Assembly: GCA_949752795.1 (NCBI GenBank)
Contig: OX457074.1
Location: 744,001-808,000, forward strand
Direction of reading: 5' to 3'
Source: Hyperoodon ampullatus
Taxonomy: Eukaryota > Chordata > Mammalia > Artiodactyla > Ziphiidae
DNA length: 64,000 nt
Positions 34,674 through 44,929 of this stretch are shown here, one piece after another; within the stretch, counting starts at the first letter, position 1, and the number at the start of each line of letters is the position of its first letter. Under the pieces are notes generated by a model. It was given only the letters and a program-made list of their open reading frames with translations, was not told where the DNA came from and searched no databases. Both the position numbers and the translations under genes were made by a program.

Positions 34674-36877
34674 CTGGGAGAGCGGGAAGATGGCGGAAGA
34701 GTAAGACACGCACATCACCTTCCTCTCCACAGATACATCCGAAATACAGCTACACGGGGAACCACCCCTACAGAACACCTACTGAACGCTGGCACAAGAC
34801 CTCAGACCTCCCAAAAGGAAAGAAACTCCCCACGGGGCTTCCCTGGTGGCGCAGTGGTTGAGAGTCCGCCTGCTGATGCAGGGGACACGGGTTCGTGCCC
34901 CGGTCCAGGAAGATCCCACATGCCGCGGAACGGCTAGGCCCGTGAGCCATGGCCGCCGAGCCTGCGCGTCCGGAGCCTGTGCTCCGCAACGGGAGAGGCC
35001 ACAACAGTGAGAGGCCCGTGTACCGACAAAAAAAAAAAAAGAAAGAAAGAAAGAAACTCCCCACGTACCTGGGTAGGGCAAAAGAAAACAGAATAAACAG
35101 AGACAAAAGGATAGGGCCGGGACCTGCACCAGTGGGAGGGAGCCGTGAAGGAGAAACGGTTTCCACACACTAGGAGCCCCTTCGCGGGCGGAGACTGCGG
35201 GTGGCGGAGGGGGAAAGCTTCGGAGCCGCGGAGGAGACCGCAGCCACAGGGGTGCGGAGGGCAAAGCAGAGAGATTCCCGCACAGAGGACCGGTGCCGAC
35301 CGCCACTCACCAGCCCGAGAGGCTTGTCTCCTCAGCCGACGGGGCGGGCGGGGCTGGGAGCTGAGGCTCGGGCTTCAGTCAGAGCGCGTTGGCGGCGTGA
35401 ACACAGCCTGAAGGGAGTTAGTGCGCCACGGCTGGCCGGGAGGGAGTCCGGGGAAAAGTCTGGAGCTGCCGAAGAGGCAAGAGGCTTTTCCTTCCCTCTT
35501 TGTTTCCTGGTGCGTGAGGAGAGGGGATTCGGAGCGCTGCTGAAAGGAGGCTCCAGAGACGGGCGCGAGGCGCGGCTGAAAGCACGGACCCCAGAGACGG
35601 GCGTGGGACGCTGGGGCTGCTGCTGCCGCTGCCGCCACCAAGAAGCCCGTGTGCGAGCGCAGGTCACTCTCCACACCTCCCCTCCCGGGAGCCTGTGCTG
35701 CCCGCCACTGCCACGGTCCCGGGCTCCACAGACAACATCCCCGGGAGAACGCACGGGCGCGCCTCGTGCGGACGCAACGTCACGCCGGCCTCCGACGACG
35801 CACGCTCGCCCCGCCTCCGTGCCCCTCCCTCCCCCGCGGCCTGAGGGAGCCAGAGCCCCCGAATCAGCGGCTCCTTTAACCCCGTCCTGTCTGAGCGAAG
35901 AACACACGTCCTCCGGCGACCTACACGCAGAGGCGGGGCCGAGTCCAAAGCTGAGCCCCGGGAGCTGTGCGAACAAAGAAGAGAAAGGGGAATCTCTCCC
36001 AGCAGCCTCAGAAGCAGCAGATTAAAGCTCCGCAATCAACTTGATGTACCCTGCGTCTGTGGAATACCTGAAGAGACGACGAATCATCCCAAATTGAGGA
36101 GGTGGACTTTGAGAGCAAGATTTATGATGTTTTTCCCCTTTTCCTCTTTTTGTGAGTGTGTACGTGTATGCTTCTGTGTGAGATTTTGTCTGTATACCTT
36201 TGCTTTCACCATTTGTCCTAGGGTTCCATCCGTCCGTTTTTTTTTTGTTTTTTTTTTACTTAAAAAAATTTTTTTTTTAGTAATTCTTTATTTTAATAAC
36301 TTTATTTTATTTGACCTTACTTTATTTTCTTTTATCCTCTTTCTTTCTTTCTTTCTTTCTACTTTTTCTCCCTTTTATTCTGAGCCGTGTGGATGAAAGG
36401 CTCTTGGTGCTGCAGCCAGGAGTCAGTGCTGTGCCTCTGAGGTGGGAGAGCCAACTTCAGGACACTGGTCCAAAAGAGACCTCCGAGCTCCACGTAATAT
36501 CCAACGGCGAAAATCTCCCAGAGATCTCCATCTCAACACCAGCACCCAGCTTATCTCAATGACCAGCAAGCTACAGTGCTGGACTCCCTATGCCAAACAA
36601 CTAGCAAGACAGGAACACAACCCCACCCATTAGCAGAGAGGCTGCCTAAAATCATAATAAGTCCACAGACACCCCAAAACACACCACCAGACGTGGACCT
36701 GCCCACCAGAAAGACAAGATCCAGCCTCATCCACCAGAACACAGGCACCCTCCACCAGGAAGCCTACACAACCCACTGAACCAACTTTAGCCACTGGGGA
36801 CGGACACCAAAAACGACGGGAACTACGAACCTGCAGCCTGCAAAAAGGAGACCCCCAAACACAGTAAGATAAGCAAA
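34674..36877 (+). promoter_or_regulatory. L1 5' UTR, internal promoter (copy A)
   Basis: The element starts with a YY1-like site, AAGATGGCGG at 34687-34696; in human L1 a YY1 site at the same place fixes the transcription start. A GC- and CpG-rich block follows at about 35160-36000, then a T-rich and TTTC-repeat stretch at 36236-36375. Open frames of 274 codons (+, 35201-36025) and 214 codons (-, 35332-35976) overlap here. They are not preserved in copy B or in the L1 at 51087, so I treat them as chance products of GC-rich sequence. Confidence 0.65.
34835..35049 (+). mobile_element. CHR-type SINE in L1 5' UTR (copy A)
   Basis: A tRNA-derived SINE starting GGGCTTCCCTGG, with an A-box-like TGGCGCAGTGG and a B-box-like GGTTCGTGCC, and ending in an A-rich tail. 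A 16-bp target-site duplication, AAAGAAACTCCCCACG, flanks it at 34819-34834 and 35050-35065. The L1 at 51087 has the empty site. The same insertion is in copy B, so it predates the segmental duplication. Confidence 0.95.
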
Positions 36878-37772
36878 ATGAGAAGACAGAAAAACACACA
36901 GCAGATGAAGGAGCAAGATGAAAACCCACCAGACCTAACAAATGAAGAGGAAATAGGCAGTGTCCCTGAAAAAGAATTCAGAATAATGATAGTAAAGATG
37001 ATCCAAAATCTTGGAAATAGAATAGAGAAAATGCAAGAAACATTTAACAAGGACCTAGAAGAACTAAAGATGAAACAAGCAACGATGAACACCACAATAA
37101 ATGAAATTAAAAATACTCTAGAAGGGATCAATAGCAGAATAACTGAGGCAGAAGAACGGATAAGTGACCTGGAAGATAAAATAGTGGAAATAACTACTGC
37201 AGAGCAGAATAGAGAAAGAAGAATGAAAAGAACTGAGGACAGTCTCACGAGACCTCTGGGACAACATTAAACGCACCAACATTCGAATTATAGGGGTTCC
37301 AGAAGAAGAAGAGAAAAAGAAAGGGACTGAGAAAATATTTGAAGAGATTATAGATGAAAACTTCCCTAATATGGGAAAGGAAATAGTTAATCAAGTCCAG
37401 GAAGCACAGAGAGTCCCATACAGGATAAATCCAAGGAGAAACATGCCAAGACACATATTAATCAAACTGTCAAAAATTAAATGCAAAGAAAACATATTAA
37501 AAACAGCAAGGGAAAAACAACAAATAACACACAAGGGAATCCCCATAAGGTTAACAGCTGATCTTTCAGCAGAAACTCTGCAAGCCAGAAGGGACTGGCA
37601 GGACATATTTAAAGTGATGAAGGAGAAAAACCTACAACCAAGATTACTCTACCCAGCAAGGATCTCATTCAGATTGGATGGAGAAATTAAAACCTTCACA
37701 GACAAGCAAAAGCTGAGAGAGTTCAGCACCACCAAACCAGCTTTACAACAAATGCTAAAGGATCTTCTCTAG
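36878..37772 (+). pseudogene. L1 ORF1 with single-base frameshift (copy A)
   Basis: ORF1 encodes the RNA-binding chaperone of the L1 ribonucleoprotein. Residues 1-126 are open: a coiled coil rich in E and K from about residue 35 onward, ending in RTEDSL. Comparison with copy B (CAGTCTCAAAGACC) shows one extra base near 37246 (CAGTCTCACGAGACC), which shifts the frame to a stop at 37268-37270. The second half, with the RRM-like start [13 protein letters not shown] and the C-terminal [16 protein letters not shown] and YPARISF, continues in the other frame to 37772. A second possible start at 37371 lies within it. Copy B shows the intact form, so this break probably arose after duplication. Confidence 0.93.
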
Positions 37773-37810
37773 GCAAGAAACACGAGAGAAGGGAAAGACC
37801 TATAATAACA

Positions 37811-39204
37811 AACCCACGCACATATGGTCACCTTATCTTTGATAAAGTGGCAGGAATGTACAGTGGAGAAAGGACAGCCTCTTCAATAAGTGGTGCTGGG
37901 AAAACTGGACAGGTACATGTAAAAGTAGGAGATTAGATCACTCCCTAACACCATACACAAAAATAAGCTCAAAATGGACTAAAGGGGCTTCCCTGGTGGT
38001 GCAGTGGTTGAGAATCTGCCTACCAATGCAGGGGACAGGGGTTCGAGCCCTGGTCTGGGAAGATCCCACATGCCGCAGAGCAGCTGGGCCCGTGAGCCAC
38101 AACTACTGAGCCTGCGCATCTGGAGCCTGTGCTCCGCAACAGGAGAGGCCGCAACAGTGAGAGGCCCGCGCACCGCGATGAAGAGTGGCCCCTGCTCGCC
38201 GCAACCAGAGAAAGCCCTCGCACAGAAACGAAGACCCAATGCAGCCAAATAAATAAATAAAATGAATTTATTTTTATTTTAAAAAAAAAATGGACTAAAG
38301 ACCTAAATGTAAGGCCAGAAACTATCAAACTCTTAGGGGAAAAACATAGGCAGAACACTTTCTGACCCACCGCCTAGAGAAATGGAAATAAAAACAAAAA
38401 CAAACAAATGGGACCTAATGAAACTTCAAAGCTTTTGCACGCACAGCAAAGGAAACCATAAACAAGATGACAAGACAACCCTCAGAATGGGAGAAAATAT
38501 TTGCAAATGAAGCAACTGACAAAGGATTAATCTCCAAAATTTACAAGCAGCTCATGCAGCTCAATAACAAAAAAACAAACAACCCAATCCAAAAATGGGC
38601 AGAAGACCTAAATAGACATTTCTCCCAAGAAGATATACAGACTGCCAACAAACACATGAAAGAATGCTCAACATCATTAATCATTAGAGAAATGCAAATC
38701 AAAACGACAATGAGATATCACCTCACACCAGTCAGAATGGCCATCATCAAAAAGTCTACAAACAGTAAATGCTGCAGAGGACGTGGAGAAAAGGGAACAC
38801 TCTTGCACTGCTGGTGGGAATGTGAATTGGCACAGCCACTATGGCGAACAGTATGGAGGTTCCTTAAAAAACTACAAATAGAACTACCATATGACCCAGC
38901 AATCCAACTACTGGGCATATACCCTGAGAAAACCATAATTCAAAAAGAGTCATGTACCAAAATGTTCACTGCAGCTCTATTTACAATAGCCAGGAGATGG
39001 AAACAACCTAAGTGTCCATCATCGGATGAATGGATAAAGAAGATGTGGCACATATATACAATGGAATATTACTCAGCCACAAAAAGAAACGAAATTGAGC
39101 TATTTGTAAGGAGGTGGATGGAGCTAGAGTCTGTCATACAGAGTGAAGTAAGTCAGAAAGAGAAAGACAAATACCGTATGCTGACACATACATATGGAAT
39201 TTAA
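37811..39204 (+). pseudogene. L1 ORF2 C-terminal remnant (copy A)
   Basis: Only the last part of ORF2 is left. It starts at the deletion junction with the codons for NPRTYGH-like sequence, and is interrupted by a SINE at 37985-38286. From 38467 it is open for 245 codons to 39204: [30 protein letters not shown] start, [16 protein letters not shown], a Cys-rich motif with one Cys changed to Arg ([10 protein letters not shown]), HCWWEC, and YDPAIQLLG. Endonuclease and reverse transcriptase domains are absent. About 30 bp are missing near 38355 compared with copy B. Confidence 0.9.
37985..38286 (+). mobile_element. CHR SINE private to copy A
   Basis: The SINE starts GGGCTTCCCTGG and is longer than its relatives here. 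Its 3' part includes GCAACCAGAGAAAGCCC and GCAGCCAAATAAATAAATA before the A-rich tail. A clean 14-bp target duplication, AAAATGGACTAAAG, lies at 37971-37984 and 38287-38300. Copy B keeps the undisturbed empty site at about 48241-48254, so the insertion is later than the segmental duplication. Confidence 0.96.
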
Positions 39205-39423
39205 GAAAAAAAAATGTCATGAAGAACCTAGGGTTAAGACAGGAATAAAGACACAGACCTACTAGAGAATGGACTTGAGGATATGGGGAGGGGGAAGGGT
39301 AAGCTGTGACAAAGTGAGAGAGTGGCTTGGACATATATATACTACCAAACGTAAACTAGATAGCTAGTGGGAAGCAGCCGCATAGCACAGGGAGATCAGC
39401 TTGGTGCTTTGTGACCACCTAGA

Positions 39424-39453
39424 GGGGTGGGATAGGGAGGGTGGGAGGGAGGG
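39424..39453 (+). other. L1 3' UTR G-quadruplex motif (copy A)
   Basis: About 30 bp with seven runs of three or more guanines separated by one to three bases (from GGGGTGGGATAGGG onward). A G-rich tract is a conserved feature of mammalian L1 3' UTRs. Equivalents are at 49393-49422 and 58212-58241. Confidence 0.8.
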
Positions 39454-39585
39454 AGACGCAAGAGGGAAGAGATATGGGGACATATGTATATGTATATGTA
39501 TAACTGATTCACTTTGTTATAAAGCAGAAACTAACACACCATTGTAAAGCAATTACACTCCAATAAAGATGTTAACAAAAATGAT

Positions 39586-39687
39586 TCTTTGGCAAAATCC
39601 TGCACCTTGTTGTTCATTCCTCATTGCTTTCAAATCCTAGAAAGCACCTTTGCAAGGCAACATGGACATTCACACCTGTATGACGCT
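39586..39687. other. short spacer right of copy A
   Basis: About 100 bp of sequence unlike copy B's right flank, running from the L1 tail to the first inverted 24-mer. Its origin is not clear from the sequence. Confidence 0.4.
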
Positions 39688-40728
39688 GTTTCTACAGAAG
39701 GCCCTGACACTGCCCCTAAATAACGGCCTGACACTGGTCCCAAGTATGGACCTGATCCTGTCCGTAACTAAGGCCCTGAAGATGTCCCTCATGAAGTCTC
39801 TGACACTGCCCTTAATAAGCCCCTGACACTGTCCCTAGCTAATGGCCTAAGCTATAACTTACAAAGTCCCTAACACTATCCCCAGGACGCTGACACCCTC
39901 CCTGAGGCTTTGATGCTGTCCCTTAGTGCCTAAGCGGTGACAAAATAACACCCTGATTCTATTACTAAGGCCCTGAATATATCCCCAAGAAAGTCTCTGA
40001 AGTGTCCCTAACTAACGGCCTGGACTGTCTCTTACGAAGGCCCTCAAGTGATCTCTGAGGGCCTGACAACACTGTCCCTAACTAAGGCCCCGTTGCTGGC
40101 CCTAACTAACGTCCTGATGCTGAACCTAACTGAGGCCCTGATGCTCTTCCTAACTAAGGCCTTGATGCCCATTCTACCTGAGGCCCTAAAACTGTCTGTA
40201 ACTAATGACCTGACTCTTTTCCTAACTAACACCCTAATTTTGTCCCTCATTAATGCCCTGACACTGGTCGACACCACAGCCCTGAGGCTGGCCCAATCTA
40301 AGGCCTTGACGATGTCCCTAATAGTCTTAGATGTCCCTCACCGTTGTCCTGACCCTGTCCCTCACCAAGGCCCTGACCCTCTTCCTAACTAAGGCCCGGA
40401 TGCTGTCTCTACGTCAGAATCTGAAATTCTAATGTCCCGACTCTCCCTAACATCCTGACGCTGCCCCTAAGTGAGGCCCTGACACTCTTCTTAACTAAGG
40501 ACTTGCCGCTGTCCCTACCTAAAACCCTGACACTGTCTGTAACTAATGACCTCTTTCCCTAACTAACACCACAGTTTTGGCCCTACCTAACGCCCTCACA
40601 CTGGTTCTAATTATGGCCACGATGCTGGCTCTAAAGCCCTGAAGAGATCCCTAAGTAACAGCCCGAACTGTGTCTAGCTAAGGCTCTCACGTTCTCTCTA
40701 ACTGAAGCACTGACACTGTCCCTAACTT
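39688..40728 (-). repeat. inverted, C-rich 24-mer array
   Basis: About 1 kb in which the satellite 24-mer reads on the minus strand (GGCCCTGACACTG, TGTCCCTAACTAAGG). Units are diverged and sometimes lengthened or shortened, and there are no hexamer blocks. It joins seamlessly with the inverted remnant that opens copy B at 40729. The opposite polarity to 1-30470 means there is at least one inversion or inverted joining in the region. Confidence 0.88.
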
Positions 40729-40903
40729 AGGCCCTGATGCTGTCCCCTATAGTCTAAGCTGTCACTAAATAATGCCCTGATCCTGTCCATAACCAAGGCC
40801 CTGAATATGTCCCTAAGTGCATCTCTGACGATGTCCTTAACAGCCTGAACTCTCTTCAAGTTATCTCTGAGGCTCTGACACTGGCCCTTCCTAAGGCCTC
40901 ACC

Positions 40904-42117
40904 CCGGGGTTGTCCCAGGCTGCTGGGCAGTTTTCTCTTGTCCGCATCTCTGGCCAGCTGCCTGCCATTGGCCACTCGAAGATTCTGCGATGCAGTGGTC
41001 CCACGTGGGATGTGCCTGTGTAGGCTCACCTGTGGGAGGAGAGTCATGGCCACTCCGCCCTCCAGGGGACTGCGGCTCAGGGTAGGAATCTCTCAGCCAG
41101 TGTCTGGAGAACGGGTTCTGTGTCCTTGTTTGTTGTAAATCCCTTGGAGTTACCTCTAACATTTTTTAAATGGATCTCCCCCTCAGGATAATTTGATCAT
41201 AATTTGATTATATCAATAATCAAATTACTGATAAATAATATAAATTACTTACCACATAAAAATTCAGGAATGACATTACTAGAATGAGCAGGAAAACACT
41301 GGATGCCCCCCACCCCCAATGATCTATTACTTGCAGGATTTAAAATTCTAACGAGAAAACACTCACTCTCCTCACCCTCTTGGGCGTCAGCACAAGGCGG
41401 GAAGCAGCTGCATCCTTTATTTATCCCTCTGATTTTCCAGAACCTTTCCTTCAAGGAGAAATCTCTGGGCTCTGCGGGAGCTGTGAGTGGTGACCATCAG
41501 GTAAATCTGAGACTGGCAAGCAAGAGGAAAAGAGATAGAGGAGGAGATGAGAATCGGTGATGGGGAGAAGCAGGGGCATCCCCGTTCAATCGCAGGCCGA
41601 GAGTCTGGGTTCATCTCCAACGAAGCTAAGGACCACCAGGATCTGGCCCCACTGGCCTTGTCACCTGGTGTGGGGACTGGGGACAGCCAAACCACCATGG
41701 CCACTCTCAGAGAAATAAAGAAGGTGGGAGGGCACCCCGAGAGCCAGATTGAAAATGGTCATGCTGTGAGATAGTAAGATGCCCTTTTCAGAAAAGTGAA
41801 GACTGTTCTCTTGGCTCTCAAAGACTTGCAAATACTCTGTGTCCTTCTGGAGGCATGCTGAAGGCTTCAGCCTTTGAGGGCAGTAATGGGAGTGCATCGG
41901 GGCTCAAAACCATCCAGCACTCACTCACTCCTTGAGGGTGCCGAGGATGACCAGTGACCACCCCTCAGGTGCCGTGGGGCCTGAAATTCCCTGATCACCG
42001 AGGACGGGAGGGGCCGCACAGACACTCCACTGGACCACCGGGGGCTTGGCCGGTGGGCTACATACATACATGGCTTGCAAACATCCTGTGCCATTTTGGA
42101 TGGTGGATTATCTTATT
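40904..42117. other. non-repetitive region of copy B, no gene seen
   Basis: Counterpart of 30646-31859, differing by only a few substitutions (for example GACTGGCAAG for GACTGACAAG near 41515). It includes the 12-bp-arm hairpin at 41200-41227. No gene is recognisable. Confidence 0.6.
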
Positions 42118-42393
42118 CCTTGCTCCTTTTATACACAACTCTTTCTCATTTTGAGGAAGTCTAATTCATCTATTTTGTCTTTTGTTGCTTGTGCTTTTGG
42201 TAGATCTAAGATATCATGACCAAATCCAAGGTCATGAAGATTTACTCGCATGTTTTCTTCTACGAGTTTTATAATTTTGGCTCTTGCACCTAGGCCTTTG
42301 GTCCATTTTGTGTTGATTTTGTATGTGGGGTGGGGGGAGGTAAGGGTCCAACTTTACTCTTCTGCATGTGGGTATCCAGTTGTTCCACTACCT
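42118..42393 (-). mobile_element. inverted part of 5'-inverted L1 (copy B)
   Basis: Duplicate of 31860-32135: antisense L1 ORF2 sequence joined to the sense 3' end at about 42394. Confidence 0.75.
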
Positions 42394-43425
42394 GTGCTAA
42401 CTGTTTGGGAGAAAATACCTGCAAATGATGCGACCAACAAGGTCTTAACTCTAAAATATACAAACGGCTCATACAGCTCAAAAAAGAAAAAAAAATCAAA
42501 AAATAAGCAGAAGGTCTAAACAGACGTTTCTCCAAAGACATACAGATAGCCAATAGGCACATGAAAAGATGCTCCACATCGCTAATTATTAGAGAACGCA
42601 AATCAAAACTACAGTGAGTTATCACCTCATAGTGGTCAGAATGGCCATCATTAAAATGTCTAGAAAGAAATGCTGGAAGGGGTGTGGAGAAAAGGGAACC
42701 CTACTACACTACTGGTGGGAATGTAAATTGATGCAGCCACTATGGAAAACAGTATGGAGGTTCCTCAAAAACTAAAACGAGAATTACCATATGACCCAGC
42801 AATCCCACTCCTGGGCACATATCCAGACAGAACTATAATTCGAAAAGATACATGCACCCCAGCATTCACAGCAGCACTATTCACAATAGCCAAGACATGG
42901 AAGCAACCTGAATGTCCCTCAGCAGATGAATGGATATAGAAGATGTGGTACATATATATACAACGGAATATTACTCAGCCATAAAACAGAATGAAATAAT
43001 GCCATTTGCAGCTACATGGATGGACCTAGAGATTATCATACAAAGTGAAGTCAGTCAGACAGAGAACAACAAATACCATATGATATCACTTATATGTGGA
43101 TTATAAAATGAGACCCAAATGAACCTATCTACAGAACAAAAACAGACTCACAAATAGAGAAAACAGACTTGTGGTTGTCAAGGGGAAGACAGGGGAGTTG
43201 GATGGACTGGGAGTTTGGAATTAGTAGATGCAAATTATTATATATAGGATGGATACATAAGGTCTTCCTGTACAGCACAGGGAACTGTATTCAATACCCT
43301 GTAATGAACCATAATGGGAAAGAATATGAAAAATATGTATATATGTATGTACATATGTATAAATCACTTTGCTGTGCAGCAAAAATTAACACAACATTGT
43401 AGGTTAACTATACTTCAGTATCAAT
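42394..43425 (+). mobile_element. sense part of 5'-inverted L1 (copy B)
   Basis: Duplicate of 32136-33165, with broken ORF2 C-terminal frames and an old-type 3' UTR. Small differences from copy A include an extra TA in the run ACATATATATACAAC near 42950. Confidence 0.8.
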
Positions 43426-44641
43426 TAGTTTGAAGGCACTTTTATAAATTAGGTCTTAGTTCGCTTGTCCTTTCATCCTGGGACAAATGTATAACAGAAA
43501 CTAACCTGGATTACTCCAGGATGAACTCATATCACACAGAACTTTAACTGTTGAACAAACCGTGAATACCAGTTACACCAGGGGATGTCCTGATCCAATA
43601 TGAAGTTTGTAAACCTTATAACAAGCCTGCAGAATCCACTAAATTTGGAAATTCAAACTGAAATGAAGCCACCTATCCCATGACTTCTCCACAACTAGTT
43701 ATACAACATCAATTGGAAACCATATACGATCAAATGAATGTAGACAGAAACAACTATAGCCTTCCTTTTTTTCCCTTTTAGATGAATACGGTATTTAAGG
43801 TGATGTCTTGGGCCGTTTCAGGGTGTTACTCAATTTCCTGGGTATGTGCCATGCACACAGGAGGTACACATGTTAGTTAACTTGTTTGTGCAACTAAATG
43901 AAGGTAGTTAATACCACAACACTGTATACATAAAGTGAATTAAATGCTAAAGTCGTGTTTTGTATTTTTAATGACAATGAAAACAAAAGTGTAGCACTGA
44001 TATTTGTTACAAAAATGAACGTTAAAAACATTCTTAGTGAAAAAACCCATACAGAAAAGGCCCCCTAGATCCCATACTCATCTCAACTGCTTCAAATCCA
44101 TCAAGGTTGTCCAAATGAGGGAGAAACTCAGTCATGGTTCCAGAAAAAAACTGGATCAGGATGGAAAAAGACATTTTCATACCGTTCGGACAGTAGGTGA
44201 AGGTTGAAGTGGGGCTGAGTATTAAATTATAATGTGGACATCAGGATTTCTTCATTTAGGGGTTATGTGCTGGTGCCTTGGGCAAAACACACTGAGCATT
44301 TTGTGTCAAGTGGCAAATGTGAGTACTTTTTGACACTATTGCAACTTTTCTGTACATTGTAAATTACTGGAAAGTAAATTACTTTTCTAGACAACCATGT
44401 CAGTATCATGCCAGAAAATCAGAGAAGACAGACATCAAATTTTTCTTATAGAGGCCAAGACTTACCCAGACCACATTCAACCAAAGTTGTGATACTTATT
44501 TCCCTTGTAGGAGTCCGCACGGTATTAAGAGGCACCGTGGGAAGAGTATATTAGTAGCTACCATGTCGTGGGTCCTGTGGATCACCTGGGGGGCAGTAGA
44601 AACGGTGAGATTTTAGTATTGCAATTTTTCACATTACTTCA
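43426..44641. other. LTR-like remnant plus unassigned sequence (copy B)
   Basis: Counterpart of 33166-34385. The LTR-like part is about 43635-43900. Nothing else is recognisable up to the old L1 fragment at 44642. Confidence 0.5.
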
Positions 44642-44929
44642 AAAAATATGTTAAAAAATAAATTCAGTAAAGTTGCAAAATATGCAGTCAATATACACAA
44701 ATCAGTTTCGTTTCTATACACTAATAATGAACCACCAGCAAGAAACACTAAGAAAACAATCCCATTTACAATTCCATCCAAAAGAACGAACTATTTAGCA
44801 ATAAATTTAACCAAGGACACGAAAGACCTATACTCAGAAAACTATAAAGCACTGGTAAAGAAACTGAAGACACAACAGAAAACAATATGCCACGCTCACG
44901 CGTCAGAAAAATTACTATTATTAAAACGT
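44642..44929 (+). mobile_element. old L1 ORF2 fragment (copy B)
   Basis: Counterpart of 34386-34673. Here the reading frame from 44648 happens to stay open past the old fragment into the young L1 and its SINE, giving a 232-codon composite frame to 45346. That frame is an accident of nested insertion, not a gene. Confidence 0.75.

Larger units (their letters stand above)
30471..39585 (+). repeat. segmental duplication copy A
   Basis: This segment is present again at 40729-49543 with an offset near 10258 bp. Over the first 1.3 kb only a handful of substitutions are visible. Copy A is about 300 bp longer, mainly because of a private SINE at 37985-38286, and it lacks about 30 bp present in copy B near 48315. 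Both copies carry the same internally deleted L1, so the deletion came before the duplication. The copies stop matching at the L1 3' tail. Confidence 0.95.
34674..39585 (+). mobile_element. L1 in copy A, ORF2 internally deleted
   Basis: A young L1 with its authentic 5' end (AAGATGGCGGAAGAG) and 3' end. The order is 5' UTR 34674-36877 (holding a SINE), ORF1 36878-37772 with a frameshift, a junction at 37811-37816 where about 2.7 kb of ORF2 is missing compared with the L1 at 51087, an ORF2 tail, and a 3' UTR ending in CCAATAAAG. A second SINE sits in the ORF2 tail. It cannot make endonuclease or reverse transcriptase and is immobile on its own. Confidence 0.92.

Noticed and set aside
34835..35049. 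tRNA gene, suggested by A-box- and B-box-like motifs
   Set aside because: The motifs belong to a tRNA-derived SINE with A-rich tail and target duplications. No intact cloverleaf is apparent.
35201..36025. 274-codon frame in the L1 5' UTR, possible ORF0-like gene
   Set aside because: The counterpart in copy B is broken at 45828 and the L1 at 51087 lacks the frame. The region is GC-rich and open on the opposite strand as well.
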